Shown: one piece after another, positions 47,094-61,668 of the stretch
Layout: each line of letters opens with the position of its first letter
Numbering within the stretch: position 1 is the first letter of the stretch
DNA from: JACCXG01 sp963836735
GTDB taxonomy: Bacteria > Acidobacteriota > Vicinamibacteria > Vicinamibacterales > 2-12-FULL-66-21
Assembly: GCA_963836735.1 (NCBI GenBank)
Contig: CAWIKP010000023.1
Location: forward strand, 434,001-498,000
Length of the DNA stretch: 64,000 nucleotides
Direction: 5' to 3'
The notes under the pieces: generated by a model
Databases searched by the model: none
Told to the model about the DNA's origin: nothing
What the model saw: only the letters and a program-made list of their open reading frames with translations
Made by a program: the position numbers and the translations under genes

Positions 47094-48783
47094 GTGAGTC
47101 TCGTTCCGAAGGATCTGACGCCGGTTTACAAGGAGACGATCGGCAAGGGCGCCGGCGCGCGCCGATGGCAGCGCCCCGTCTACGTCGATCATCTTCCGCC
47201 CTGCAACCACGCCTGTCCGGCCGGGGAGAACATCCAGGCATGGCTCGCCCTGGCGCAGGCGGGCGACTACGAGGGGGCCTGGCGGAAGTACATGGAGGAG
47301 AACCCGCTGCCCGGCACGCACGGCCGCGCGTGCTATCACCCCTGCGAAAGCGCCTGCAACCGGCAATTCCTCGATTCGGCCGGTCTCGATCCATTCGCTC
47401 GACCGGTTTCTCGGCGATCTCGCCAACGAGAAGGGGTGGACGATCGCCCCCGGGCCGCCCACCGGCAAGCGGGTGCTCGTGGTCGGCGCCGGCCCGGCGG
47501 GCCTGTCGTGCGCGTACCACTTGCGGCGGTTCGGACACGACGTCGAGATCCGCGATGCGAACCCCGAGCCGGGCGGCATGATGCACTACGGGATTCCCGC
47601 GTACCGCCTGCCGCGCGAGGGGCTCGACAAGGAAATCGCGCGCATCGAGGCGATGGGCGTGACGATCGTGCGCAACTCGCGCGTGAACGACGTGCTGGCC
47701 GAGAAGGCCGCGGGCTCGTTCGACGCGGTGTTCCTCGGGATCGGCGCCCAGGTCGCGAACCACCTCGACATTCCGGCGATGGACGGCGGCAAGATCATCG
47801 ACGCCGTGACGCTGATGGAGCGCGTGGAGAAGGGCCGCGCCCCGTCGCTCGGACGCGTCGTCGGCATCGTCGGCGGCGGCAACACCGCGATGGATGCCGC
47901 GCGCATGGCGAAGCGGCTCGGCGCCGAGGAGGCCGTGATCATCTTCCGCTTCGACAAGGCGCAGATGGAGGCCCATCCCTACGAAGCGATGGAAGCCTTC
48001 GCCGAAGGCGTGAAGATCAAGTGGCTGTCCACGGTCAAGCAGTTCGGCGAGGACGAAATCGTCGTCGAGCAGATGGAGATGCTGCCCGACGGCTCGGGCT
48101 GTGTGGGCACCGGGCAGTTCCAGACGCTCAAGACCGATTCGCTGGTGCTGGCCGTCGGACAGCATTCCGATGTCGAGTTCCTGAAGAAGGTGCCGGACAT
48201 CCGCATCGGCCGCGGCAACGTCGTCGAAGTGGACGCGCACATGCGCGCGAGCGACGGCATCTTCGCGGGCGGCGACATGATCGGCGGCGCGCGGACCATG
48301 ACGGCGGCGGTCGGCCACGGCAAGAAGGCGGCGCGGAACATCGACGCGTGGCTGCGTGGCGGCGTCTACGAGAAACCGCCGCAGCATCCGCCGGTGCCGT
48401 ACGAGCTGCTCAACCTCACCGTGTTCCTCGACGCCGAGCGTCGCGAGCATGCCGAACTGCCGGTGGCGAAGCGCACCGGCTTCGACGAGATCGTGGCCGG
48501 CCTCTCGGAAAGAGAAGCGCGATACGAGGCGACGCGGTGCCTCTCCTGCGGCAATTGCTTCGAGTGCGACAACTGCTACGCCGCGTGCCCCGAGCAGGCG
48601 ATCGTCAAGCTGGGGAAGGGCCGGTTCTACCGGGTCGAGCTCGACCTCTGCACCGGGTGCGCCACGTGCTTCGAACAGTGCCCGTGTCATGCCATCGACA
48701 TGGCGCCCGAGCCGGGGATCGAGCGATCGGTCGAGCGGACCGCAGCCGAGAGAGTGCCCGCCCGCTTCACGGTCCGGGCGTAG
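47094..48783 (+). CDS. GltD-like NAD(P)H oxidoreductase with ferredoxin domain (one frameshift)
   Basis: About 560 residues. The N-terminal Fer4_20 domain has CNHACPAGENI and CYHPCESACNR; after an indel near 47394 the FAD motif GAGPAGLSCA and NAD(P) motif GGGNTAMDAARMA follow. The C-terminus is a two-cluster ferredoxin (CLSCGNCFECDNCYAACPE; CTGCATCFEQCPC). This matches the small subunit of glutamate synthase and similar electron-transfer flavoproteins. GTG 47094 has TGGAGG upstream. Next to nifJ it probably exchanges electrons between NAD(P)H and the ferredoxin-type product of pyruvate oxidation. Confidence 0.85.
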
Positions 48784-48809
48784 ACGCTCGACGTCATCAA
48801 GGAGTAGCC

Positions 48810-52379
<3,570 letters not shown>

Positions 52380-52383
<4 letters not shown>

Positions 52384-53385
52384 ATCTCACCTCACGCTAT
52401 CTCGGCCTGCAGCTCGCCCACCCGATCGTGGCGGCGGCGTCGCCGCTCACCGCCACGCTCGACGGCATGCGACGGCTCGAGGATGCGGGCGCGGCCGCGG
52501 TCGTGATGTCGTCGCTCTACGAGGAGCAGGTCCGCGCGGAGGATACGGCCTACGCGTTGTACACGGAGCACGGGTCGGACTGCCAGCCCGAGGCGAGCAC
52601 ATATTTTCCCGAGCTCCCGGACTACGACGGTGGGGTGTCGGGACATCTCGAGACGCTGCGGCGTGCGTCAGAGGCGCTCGAGATCCCGGTGATCGCGAGC
52701 CTGAACGGCACCACCTCCGAAGGCTGGATCGGGCATGCGCGCGTCCTCGAACAGGCCGGAGCCGCGGCGATCGAGCTCAACATCTACTCGGTCCCGGTTG
52801 ATCTCGCGGTGAGCGGTGCCGAGGTGGAGCGGCGGTATGTGGACATCGTCCGCGAGGTCAGCTCGAGCGTCCGCATTCCGGTTGCCGTCAAGCTCCCGCC
52901 GTACTTCTCGTCGCCGTCGCACATGGCGGTCGAACTGGTGCGGGCCGGTGCGGACGGCCTGGTGCTCTTCAACCGTTTCTACGCGCCGGACATCGACCTC
53001 CTCACACTTCGCGTGACGAGATCGCTCCCGTTGTCCACGGCCGCCGAGTTGCCGCTCTCGCTCGTCTGGATCGCACTCCTGTCGCGCCGCCTCGCGTGTT
53101 CGCTCGGCGGCCAGCCGTGGTGTCGAAACGGAGGTCGAGGTCGTCAAGTACCTGCTCGTGGGCGCCGACGTCGTCATGACAGCCTCGGCGCTGATGCGGA
53201 ATGGGCCGGAGCACGTGGCGACGATGCGCGAAGGACTGGAACGCTGGCTCGGCGCGAACGGCTTCGACTCGGTCGACGCGATCCGCGGCCTGAAGGACGC
53301 GACCCACGTCGAGCACGTCGACGCCCTGTTCCGCGCGCAATACGTCGCAAGCCTCACCGAATACTTGCCCGGCAAGCTCGTCTAG
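52380..53385 (+). CDS. Dihydroorotate-dehydrogenase-like flavoprotein (one frameshift)
   Basis: Begins MNLTSRYLGLQLAHPIVAAASPLTA, then VVMSSLYEEQ, VIASLNGTTSEGWIG, AAIELNIYSVP, VAVKLPPYF and ADGLVLFNRFYAPDID: the FMN-barrel of the DHOD/PreA family. After an indel near 53105 it ends VKYLLVGADVVMTASALMRNG and LPGKLV, about 335 residues. From memory, this DHOD-like type commonly accompanies NifJ and a GltD-like protein and is probably not a pyrimidine enzyme. The ATGA overlap with nifJ indicates coupled translation. Confidence 0.82.
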
Positions 53386-53436
53386 GCGCCAATCTCGCGG
53401 CACGACCGGGCGATCAGGATGTCGAACACGACGCTG

Positions 53437-54873
53437 TTATTGCCCGCGCACCCGCCGCAAGTCACGCTGCAGTTCGGCCACGATGCTGGCACGAGCCGGA
53501 TCGCTGGCCAGATTGCGCAGCTCACCGGGGTCGGCCTTCTCGTCGTACAGCTCGGTCCCACGCTTCCCGTCGTCCCACTCCGTATAGCGCCACTGTTCGG
53601 TGCGAACGCTGTAGCCCATGAAGAAGCCGTCCGCGGCGGCCCCGCGCCGTACCTGGGTGATGGCTGGATGATCCCAGGCCGCGCGTGGATCCTTCAGCAG
53701 CGGTCGCAGCGAGCGCCCGTGCAGACCCGACGGCGGCGTCAGGCCGGTAAGGTCCGCAAGGGTCGGATAGAGATCGATGAATTCTACGACCCGTTGTGAT
53801 GACTGTCCTTTGACGCTGACGCCGGGAGCCGAGACGATCAGCGGAGCCCGCGCGGACCGTTCGAACAGCATCTGCTTCATCCACTGCCCGCGCTCGCCGA
53901 GCAGATACCCGTGATCGCTGATGAAGACCACCACGGTGTTGTTACCGAGGCCGAGGCGATCGAGCGCGTCGAGCACTCGCCCGACGTTGGCGTCGAGGAA
54001 GCTGATCGACGCGTAATAGGCTTGAATCGTGGCGCGCACACCGTCTTCGCTCACGTTCCAGTTCGGCGGCGTGGTGAACCAGGCGGGCGGCGGCACCTTG
54101 TCGATATCGCCGGCGGACCACTTCGGCGCGGCGATGCGATCCAGCGGATACATGTCGAAGTACTTGCGTGGGGCGATGAACGGGCAGTGCGGGCGATAGA
54201 AGCCGGCGCCAATGAAGAACGGCCGGTCCTTGTTCTTCTCGAGCAGCGCGATGACTTCCGTGGCCACCTTGCCGTCGGTGTGCTCCTCGTCCGATGCCGG
54301 TGACGCGTAGTAGGCGAGCGCGCTTCCGAGCCCGCGCGCCGGCGTGAGGTTGGTGAGCACCTTCTCCTCGTCTTTGTCGATGCCCCGCGGATTGACGACG
54401 AGGTCCCACGACGCCGGATCGTCGAGCCCGCTCGTGCCGATGTCGCCGGGATTGCCGTAGTGGTAGATCTTGCCGACGCGCGCCGCGACGTAGCCATTCC
54501 GCCTGAACATCTGCGGCAGCGTGACCGCGTCGGGCAGAATCGTGCGGAAGTTGGTCTGCAGCTCGTAGATCTTCGTGGTGTCGGGCCGCAGCCCGGTCAG
54601 GAGCGAGACCCGGCTCGGACTGCACAGCGGAAACTGCGTGTAGGCGCGATCGAACCGCACCCCGCGTGCAGCCAGGCGATCGAGGTTGGGAGTCTTGACC
54701 ATCTTGTGGCCGAAGGTCCCCATGTCGTCGTTGAGATCGTCGGCCATGATCAGCAGCACGTTGGGCCGACGTGACGGCGCCTGCTGAGCGACGGCGGGTA
54801 ACGCCATCGTCGTGGCGATCAGGAAGCTCAGAAGCGAAATCAGACCCAGCTTTCCATTCAGTCGTTGGCACAT
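53437..54873 (-). CDS. Secreted sulfatase (iduronate-2-sulfatase-like)
   Basis: A 478-residue exported enzyme: signal peptide (LLSFLIATTMALPAVAQ), NVLLIMADDLNDD (metal Asp pair), and the formylglycine motif Cys84-S-P-S-R. Later parts are FFIGAGFYRPHCPF and VVVFISDHGYLLGERGQW (metal Asp and His). Cys84 must be oxidised by a formylglycine-generating enzyme encoded elsewhere. It hydrolyses sulfate esters of polysaccharides such as glycosaminoglycan-like or algal sugars. Intact, convergent with the DHOD-like gene. Confidence 0.9.
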   Translation of the reverse strand: MCQRLNGKLGLISLLSFLIATTMALPAVAQQAPSRRPNVLLIMADDLNDDMGTFGHKMVKTPNLDRLAARGVRFDRAYTQFPLCSPSRVSLLTGLRPDTTKIYELQTNFRTILPDAVTLPQMFRRNGYVAARVGKIYHYGNPGDIGTSGLDDPASWDLVVNPRGIDKDEEKVLTNLTPARGLGSALAYYASPASDEEHTDGKVATEVIALLEKNKDRPFFIGAGFYRPHCPFIAPRKYFDMYPLDRIAAPKWSAGDIDKVPPPAWFTTPPNWNVSEDGVRATIQAYYASISFLDANVGRVLDALDRLGLGNNTVVVFISDHGYLLGERGQWMKQMLFERSARAPLIVSAPGVSVKGQSSQRVVEFIDLYPTLADLTGLTPPSGLHGRSLRPLLKDPRAAWDHPAITQVRRGAAADGFFMGYSVRTEQWRYTEWDDGKRGTELYDEKADPGELRNLASDPARASIVAELQRDLRRVRGQ

Positions 54874-55121
54874 GGCTCAACTCCGTCGCCCAGCCAGCCC
54901 GGATTCTTACCGCGGCGCAGATTGTATCGCCCGCCGGTTGGTCGCATCCGAGCACCCGAGCTGGAGCGTAGGCGGCGGGTGGCGCCGGACGGGGCCGCCC
55001 CGCCTGGCGCGCAGGCGACTCCCGTGACAAGCGCTTTGTGCCGAGCACCAGGTGGGGCTGTCCGGCGACAGGACCCGCCGCCGGAGCGGAGGCGAGTCAC
55101 GAGCGTCGAATCCGTACGTGA

Positions 55122-56564
55122 TTACGCGAACAGGTCCAGGGCCGGTACGCCCTTGCCATCTGTGGTGACGTACACGGGTCGTTTCTCCGCGACATAGGCG
55201 AGATCCGGCGGGATCCCGAGCGCGTGATAGATGGTCGCGTGGAGGTGCTCGACCGGCATCGGCTTCTCGATCGTCGTGCACGGCCGCTCGTCGGCGGTCT
55301 TGCCGTAGACGTGACCCTTCTTGACCCCGCCGCCAAACATCAGGACGGAGCCCGCGCCCGTGAAATGGCGATGCATGCCGTAGTGTCGTGGCTCGGCCAT
55401 GATGTCCGGGATGTTGATGGCCTGGTCCTTCACCTCTTTACCGACCTTGCCCTCGGTGACCGCGTCGCGGCTGAATTCGCTCGCCAGGACCACCAGCGTG
55501 CGATCGAGCAGACCGCGTTCGTCGAGATCGCGCACCAGCCGGGCGACCGGGGCGTCGATCAGCTTCTTCATGTCGGCCGCGCGCTGGTGGCCGTTCTCGT
55601 GCGTGTCCCAGTAGACGAACGGGATGTACTCGGAGGTCACCTCGACGTAGCGGGCGCCGGCCTCGACGAGGCGGCGGGCCAGCAGACAGCCCTGACCGAA
55701 GCGGCCGGTGTTGTAGGCGTCGAACGATGCCTTGGGCTCGAGCGAGAGATCGAAGGCTTTCGCCGATGGCGATCGCAGCAGGCGATCCGCCGCGTCGAGC
55801 GACTTCACGACCGCCTCGCGCTGGAACGCGCCGCCGTACTGATGAACCGGCTCCTCCGCGAGGAGCTTCTCGAACAGCTGCCGCCGGCTCGTGAACCGCG
55901 CCTCCCCGAGCTCCTTCGGGGGCCGGACCGCCGAGGCGGCGTCCTGCGGATCCACGATCAGGAACGGCCCGTGATCGGTTCCGAGGAAGCCGGCGGTGTG
56001 GAACGCCTTCAGCGTGGCGATCTCGCCCGCGCCCTCGACCGTCTGTCCGATGGCGACGAACGCCGGCATGTCCTCGTTCTTCGGCCCGAGCGTGCGAGCG
56101 ATCACGGACCCGATGTGCGGCATCGCCATCGGCTGCGGCGGAATGTAGCCGGTGTGCCAGTGATACTGGTGCCGCGAGTGCAGGATGAACCCGAGATCCG
56201 CGGCCGTGAACGACCGAATCACCGCGCCCTTGTCGATGACGCTGGCGATGTTCTCGAGTCCCTGCGTGAACTTGATGTGGTCGACCTTCGTGTCGATGCT
56301 CGGGAAGGTGCTGAGCACGTCCTTGATCGGCACGCCGGGCGCAAACGGCGTATACCGTTTCGGATCGAACGTCTCGGTGCTCGCCATGCCTCCGGCCATC
56401 CACAGCACGATGACGGCGTCGGCCGTCGCTTTCTGCGGCGCCTGTGCAGCGCGCAGCTGCTGAGGCTCCCGTCCGACGAGCGAAGCGAGCGTCGCACCCG
56501 CAGTGGCGCCCATGAAGCCCCGCCGACTCAGCGCGCGGTAGATCCGATCTTCTTCTCTGCTCAT
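55122..56564 (-). CDS. DUF1501 protein, Tat-exported
   Basis: A 480-residue protein with a twin-arginine-like N-terminus (RALSRRGFMGATAGATLASLVG). The DUF1501 pattern follows: VIVLWMAGGMASTETFDPK, HSRHQYHWHTGYIPPQ, FGQGCLLARRLVEAGARYVEV, LVVLASEFSRDA and HATIYHALGIPPD. DUF1501 proteins are alkaline-phosphatase-superfamily relatives, nearly always paired with a PSCyt1/DUF1553 gene, here 75 bases upstream. ATG 56564 is preferred over a TTG at 56588. Role unknown, possibly secreted sulfatase or phosphatase chemistry. Confidence 0.87.
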   Translation of the reverse strand: MSREEDRIYRALSRRGFMGATAGATLASLVGREPQQLRAAQAPQKATADAVIVLWMAGGMASTETFDPKRYTPFAPGVPIKDVLSTFPSIDTKVDHIKFTQGLENIASVIDKGAVIRSFTAADLGFILHSRHQYHWHTGYIPPQPMAMPHIGSVIARTLGPKNEDMPAFVAIGQTVEGAGEIATLKAFHTAGFLGTDHGPFLIVDPQDAASAVRPPKELGEARFTSRRQLFEKLLAEEPVHQYGGAFQREAVVKSLDAADRLLRSPSAKAFDLSLEPKASFDAYNTGRFGQGCLLARRLVEAGARYVEVTSEYIPFVYWDTHENGHQRAADMKKLIDAPVARLVRDLDERGLLDRTLVVLASEFSRDAVTEGKVGKEVKDQAINIPDIMAEPRHYGMHRHFTGAGSVLMFGGGVKKGHVYGKTADERPCTTIEKPMPVEHLHATIYHALGIPPDLAYVAEKRPVYVTTDGKGVPALDLFA

Positions 56565-56639
56565 ATGACCGGCCTCACGCCCCGACAAGCCAACATGTGA
56601 CGGGCCTGGCCTCCTGTCAAACGTTCTTGGCCATGCTTT

Positions 56640-59194
56640 CTAGTAAATCAGCTGAAACTCCGGCTTCATCAGGACCGCCCACAGCAGGTCGGCGACCGCG
56701 TCCGGCGACGCCTTTCCCGGCCGTCGCGCGATCCGCGATGGCTGCTTCCGCGACCTCGCGTTCGGATGCCGAGGGTGCCCTGCCGAGGGCGGACCAGAAC
56801 ACACGATCGACCACTGCGCCGACGGTCGTGACCGGGGCCGGTCCGGGCAGCGGCATGCCCGCGGTCGGTGGCAGCAGGCGGGCCATGTTCGGCTCCTGGT
56901 CGAAGATGAAGAACCGCAGCTGCGGGTTGAGCGTCGACCCGATGTCGGCCCGCGGATTGTCGACGTCGAGGCTGCCGCGGAATCGCGTGAATCCCTTGCC
57001 GCTGATGTCGTAGACCAGCCTCGACGAGTTCTTCATCGGCACCCGATCGGGTGCCGCGGTCCCTCCGCCGCCGCGCAGCCCGGAGCCGTCGATCGGCGTC
57101 AACGATGAGAGAGGAACGGCGCCAGCCGGGCCGGCGAACTCCGCTTTCACGAAGGCTGGCAGGACACGCTCCGGCGCGTTCGACCCCGTGTCGGCGACGA
57201 CGAGCCACAGCCTGGAGGCGCGCGAGACATCCGCATCGAACGCACGCGGCTGCGCGTAGCGCCCCGCGACCGAGGCGTTGAACAGGCTGAGCGGATCGGG
57301 CGGCAGCTCGCCAATCATGCGGCGAGCGCCCCGCATCAGCCAGCCCGTGAGAATCTCCCCGTTCACCAGCTCGAGGGACTGCAGCGTCGTTGCTTCGACC
57401 GCCCGGATCGAGGTCACCTGATCGCGAATCGGGCGGCCCAGGGCGCGGGTCAATTGCGACGAGTTGTTGCGGTACTCGCGAACGTACACGCCGCTGGTCG
57501 GAGAGTCGGAGTCGGTGCGAGGTCCCTTGCCGCCGCCTCCGCCACTTCCCATCTGACCTCCGCTCAGCACGCTCCACTCGCCGGTAATCGTGCCGATCGC
57601 ATCGGCGAACTGCTCGGCGGTGAGGCGGCGGATTTCAGGTCCACGGAACGCATAGTTGCGGGCCGGCGCTTCCGCCGTCCGCGCCACGGCCGGCATCTGG
57701 TAGGCACGCGAGCTGATGATGGTCGCTATCAGATGCTTGAGGTCGTACTTGTGCGCGACGAAGTCGCTTGCGAGCCAGTCGAGCAGTTCCGGGCTCCACG
57801 GCTTGCCGTCCATTTCGTCCGAGTTCGGCACGATCCCGTGGCCCACCAGCTTCGACCAGAAGCGATTGACCACGGTCCGCGGCATGCGACCGTTGCGCGG
57901 GTCGGTGAAGATCGCCGCGGCGGTTGCGCGACGGGCGTCGAGAGACGATGACGCGACGGGACGGCGAAGCTCGGGATAGAAGAACGACGGCTCGGCGAAC
58001 TCGTCACGCGCGATGTCGCACCGGAAGAGCTGCAGCTTCGGCTCGGGCGAGAAGTACGCGGCGAGTCCATACGCGTCCTTCAGCTTCCACTTGCTGACGA
58101 AGCTGTCGTGGCAGGCGTTGCACTTGAAGTTCACGCCGAGGAAGGCCTGCGCGGTGTTCTGCGACGCCTGCATCCACGGCATGACCGCGGCGCTGGTTTC
58201 GCCGCGCCAGTTGACGCCAATCAGAAAACCCTCGGGATCGCCCGGCTGGCTCGGATTGAGGAGCTTCGCGACGAACTGGTCGTAGGGCAGGTTGCTGGTC
58301 AACGCCCCCATCAGCCACTCGGTGATGCTGCGCCGTCCGTTCTGCTCGGAGAAGTAGGTCTGGCCGTCCTCGTTGCGGAGGAGATCGTTCCAGAACGAGA
58401 TCCAGTGCTCGGCGTACTTCCGGTTGTCGGCGAGGAGCGTCGCAGCGAGACGGTCGCGCTTGTCCGGGGTCTTGTCGGAGACGAACGCCTGCAAGGCATC
58501 CTGTGAGGGCAGGAGGCCCCATAGATCAAGGTAGGCGCGTCGCGCGAACGCCGCGTCCGCGATCGGTGCCGGCTGCCGCACGCCCGCTCTCGACAGGTAG
58601 GCCGCGACGAGCCGATCGGCGGGGCGATGCCACGCCGGCCAGACCACTGCAGGAAGGGCTGGCGTGGTGAGCGCGAGCGGCGCCTCCCACGGCGGCGGCG
58701 CGGCCGCGGATGTGGGCGTCGCCCTCGCCCCCTCGTCTATCCAGCGTTGCAGCAGCGCGATCTGCTCGTCGCTCAACGGCAGCTCGTCGAGCGGCATCCG
58801 GTCGCCCTGCTCTCCCTTGACCTTCGCGATCATCATGCTGCGCGCCGAGTGGCCCGGCCGCACGACCGCGCCATCCTTCCCGCCGTCGAGCACGTCGCCG
58901 TAGGTCGCCAGCGACAGGCCACCCTTGCGCTTGTCCTGGCTGTGGCACTCGAGGCAGTTCTCCGACAGGATCGGCTTGATCTCCCGTTCGTAGTCGACTC
59001 TCGCCGTGCTGCGCACGGGCGTCGGGCGTTGAGCCGGCGGGGACAGTCGGGCCCGGCTGGGCGGAGGAGGGAGGCGGAGCGGACGTCTGGCGCTCGCCCG
59101 CCGCGCCGACGCGGCCGACTATCGCAATCGCCAGCACGATTGCGATGCCGCCGATAGCCGCCGGAATCGCGCCGCGGTACACCATCCTGCCCAT
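56640..59194 (-). CDS. PSCyt1-DUF1549-DUF1553 protein (two frameshifts)
   Basis: About 850 residues. An N-terminal anchor (MGRMVYRGAIPAAIGGIAIV) is followed, after an indel near 59015-59025, by the planctomycete-cytochrome-C domain (ILSENCLECHSQDKRKGG; heme motif CLECH). DUF1549 (YLDLWGLLPSQDALQAF, CNACH) and DUF1553 (NRFWSKLVGHGIVPNSDEMDG) follow. A second indel near 56715 restores the expected ending LLWAVLMKPEFQLIY at 56640. It is the usual partner of the DUF1501 gene and probably a periplasmic heme-containing enzyme of polymer breakdown. The sulfatase nearby fits that view. Confidence 0.87.
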
Positions 59195-59339
59195 GAGGGA
59201 ACTCCCGTGCTCAGCAGTCCTCGACGTGTGCTTCACTCGCTCCCCCAAAATACTCCGAACTTCGGACGCCGCAAGGCCGGATTATCGTCCGAAGGCCTTC
59301 CCGCCGCCGCCGGTTCGATGGCGAGCGCCGTTGGATATT

Positions 59340-59470
59340 TTCGGGGCTCGGGGCTCGGGACTCGGTCTTCCGGGCACGAGGCTCGGGCCTAATCGAAGCG
59401 GCTGGTTGTCCCTGGCTACCATCGGCTCTGCCGAACCCCGAGCCCCGAGCCCGAGTCTCGAGCCCCGACG
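59340..59470. repeat. Dispersed palindromic element, copy 3
   Basis: CGGGGCTCGGGGCTCGGGA (59342-59360) faces CCCCGAGCCCCGAGCCC near 59436-59452. The minus-strand core reads GGGACAACCAGCCGCTTCGA, matching copy 4 closely. It fills most of the 327-base divergent gap between the PSCyt1 gene (start 59194) and the CadC-like gene (start 59522). The rest of the gap shows no gene. Confidence 0.75.
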
Positions 59471-59521
59471 ATCCCAGTCTGCAAACCAGACCGCGGGCCG
59501 CGAATCGCCTAGAATCAGGGC

Positions 59522-60886
59522 GTGACTCGGGGTAAGGATGAGTTGCCGGTCTTCTCGAACCTGCAGGTAGGCCGCTGGCAGGTCGAACCCTCGCTCAACT
59601 GCATCCGCAACGGCCGCACCGTCCGGCGGCTCGAGCCTCAAGTCGTCAATCTCCTGGTCTTCCTGGCGTCCAGCAACGGCCGGGTCGTCTCCAAGGACGA
59701 AATCATCGACGCCGTCTGGGAGGGCCGCTTCATCGCGGAGACCACACTCACCCGATCCATCGCCGACCTCCGTCGTGCGCTGGGCGATCAGACGCAGCGG
59801 CCCAGGTACATCGAAACCATCGCAAAGCGCGGCTATCGACTCGTGGCGCCGGTCTCCAGGCCGGCTCACGGCAACGGCGCGTCGCCGCCGATCAACCGGG
59901 ACGCGTCTGCCCGTTTCGTCGAGGGGCGGCATCACTTCCTGAAGGGAACGGCCGAGAGCCTCGATCGCGCGAAGGACTGTTTGAGTGAGGCCGTGCGGCT
60001 GGATCCGGGGTTCATCGCCGCGCACGATGCGCTGGCCGAGTTGTACTGGTACCTGGGCTTCTTCGGGTTTCTGCCGCCGAAAGACGCGTTCGCGCTCGGC
60101 GTGTGGCAGACCCTCCGGGCGCTCGAGATCGACGAGCAGCGGGCGGAGTCGCACGCCATGCTGGGCATGCTGCGGAAGGAGCTCGACTTCGACTGGGTGG
60201 AGATGCGCCGGGAATTCGCACGCGCCCTCGAGCTCGATCCCCGGTCGCCGGTGGTCCGGACGCGGTTCGCCTTGTGCGGGCTGCTGCCCATGGGCCGGTA
60301 CGCGGAAGCGATTGGCGATCTCGAAGAGATCGTGGAGGCCGATCCGCTCGCGATTCACATCCGCTGGTTTCTCGCCTCCCTCTATCTCTTCTCCCGGCAG
60401 CAGGGACCGATGCGCGCGCACGTCGATCGAATGCTCGAGATCGATGCCCGCCATCCTCTGGGCCACATGATGCTCGGCATGTGGCAGCTGGTCGAAGAGC
60501 AGCCGGAGGCAGCGGTCGCCTCCCTGGAGCACGCCAGGTCGCTGGCCGGACGCTCGGCATGGCTGCTTGGCTGGCTCGGCCTGGCCTACGGCGCGGCTGG
60601 CCGGCACGAAGCCGCGAGATCCCTGCTCGAAGAGCTGCGGGCGCAGTCGGCTGTGGGCTATGTTCCGCCGTTTGCGCTGGCGATGATTTCGCTTGGCGTG
60701 GATGATCTCGACGCGATGTTCGAATGGATGAATCGCGCCATCGACGCGCGCGATCCGTTCGTCATCCCCCTTCCTGGCTATCCAGTCCTCGATCGGATCA
60801 GATCCGATCCCCGCTACGCGCCGCTGCTCGCCAGGCTCAATCTCTGCTCGCCAGAATCTTGCGGCCCTGCAGCAGGGCTTCGCTAA
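59522..60886 (+). CDS. CadC-type winged-helix regulator with TPR repeats
   Basis: A 454-residue protein starting with GTG. The winged-helix domain (about residues 12-108) has RRLEPQVVNLLVFLASSNGRVVSKDEIIDAVWEG-type sequence and the closing YIETIAKRGYRLVAPV. A helical TPR region (130-430; AVRLDPGFIAAHDALAELYW, ALELDPRSPVVRTRFALCG) follows, without a membrane helix. Such regulators are common in acidobacteria. The target is unknown; the neighbours (DUF2306, antiporter) are candidates. It overlaps the DUF2306 gene tail to tail by 50 bases. Confidence 0.85.
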   Translation: MTRGKDELPVFSNLQVGRWQVEPSLNCIRNGRTVRRLEPQVVNLLVFLASSNGRVVSKDEIIDAVWEGRFIAETTLTRSIADLRRALGDQTQRPRYIETIAKRGYRLVAPVSRPAHGNGASPPINRDASARFVEGRHHFLKGTAESLDRAKDCLSEAVRLDPGFIAAHDALAELYWYLGFFGFLPPKDAFALGVWQTLRALEIDEQRAESHAMLGMLRKELDFDWVEMRREFARALELDPRSPVVRTRFALCGLLPMGRYAEAIGDLEEIVEADPLAIHIRWFLASLYLFSRQQGPMRAHVDRMLEIDARHPLGHMMLGMWQLVEEQPEAAVASLEHARSLAGRSAWLLGWLGLAYGAAGRHEAARSLLEELRAQSAVGYVPPFALAMISLGVDDLDAMFEWMNRAIDARDPFVIPLPGYPVLDRIRSDPRYAPLLARLNLCSPESCGPAAGLR

Positions 60887-61481
60887 CGAGCAGCGGGACC
60901 GCCCAGCAGAGCCACGCCACCGCGGTGAGCCGTTCGCCGACCGTGCCGATCCCGATCCTTCCCAGGACCTCGAACAGCAGGCGGAAGGTCACGAACGCCG
61001 TGGTCACCACGTAGCTCCTGATCATCCATTCCTTGTGCTGCTCGTACAGATGGCGCCGGATCGCGGCGAACGCGAGGCCCGTCGTGACGATCCATGCGGT
61101 CGCAAGAGCGGCGAGGCCGGTACCGAAGACCCATCCAAAGGTGGTGTTGAACGCGAGGTAATACCCGGCGAGCGCGCTCGCGGCGACACTGCCGATGTAG
61201 ACGAGCCCCAGCCGCCGGTGCGCTTGAACGCTTCGAGCCGTCAGCCCGAGCCACAGCTGCACCGGTCCGGACAAGAGCGCGACGATGCCCGCGGCGATGT
61301 GCACGATCAGCCACGCCCGGTGCGGCAGGTACCGGCCGAACTGCACGTCGGTGAACCTGAAGTAGGGCAGCGCCTCGCGGACCACGAACGTCAGCCCGAT
61401 CAGCGCGACGACCAGGAGTCCTGCAACGCCACGCGCCGGGAACCGGCGGGTGGCAGGAGCGGCGGTGAGTGTTGTGTGCAT
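60837..61481 (-). CDS. DUF2306 membrane protein
   Basis: A 214-residue protein with about six helices. The family pattern is visible: AWLIVHIAAGIVALLSGPVQLWLG, HRRLGLVYIGSVAASALAGYYLAF and EQHKEWMIRSYVVTTAFVTFRLLF, with His residues placed as in cytochrome-b-like bundles. Function unknown; a heme-binding role is suspected for the family. The ATG at 61481 is chosen as the domain start; a longer frame runs into low-complexity sequence. Confidence 0.75.
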   Translation of the reverse strand: MHTTLTAAPATRRFPARGVAGLLVVALIGLTFVVREALPYFRFTDVQFGRYLPHRAWLIVHIAAGIVALLSGPVQLWLGLTARSVQAHRRLGLVYIGSVAASALAGYYLAFNTTFGWVFGTGLAALATAWIVTTGLAFAAIRRHLYEQHKEWMIRSYVVTTAFVTFRLLFEVLGRIGIGTVGERLTAVAWLCWAVPLLVSEALLQGRKILASRD

Positions 61482-61561
61482 GAGCGGCCTTTCAGCCGCA
61501 GTATCGAACTGGCGTCGGCGCGAAGTCCTTCGGAAAAGACGGGGATTGGATTGGGATCGCG

Positions 61562-61668
61562 CGGGGGCTCGGGGGCTCGGCAGCGCCGGTGGTATAGCCA
61601 GAGGCAACCAGCCGCTTGGATTACCCCGAGCCTCGTGGTTGCCCCGAGCCCCGGACCCCCGACCCCCC
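61562..61668. repeat. Dispersed palindromic element, copy 4
   Basis: GGGGGCTCGGGGGCTCGG (61563-61580) faces CCCCGAGCCCCGG (61642-61654) and CCCCCCGA. The core (61586-61623) contains CCAGAGGCAACCAGCCGCTT. The 3' end of the antiporter gene on the minus strand runs into it, so the antiporter tail (GGSGVRGSGQPRGSG) is translated from the repeat. Confidence 0.75.
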
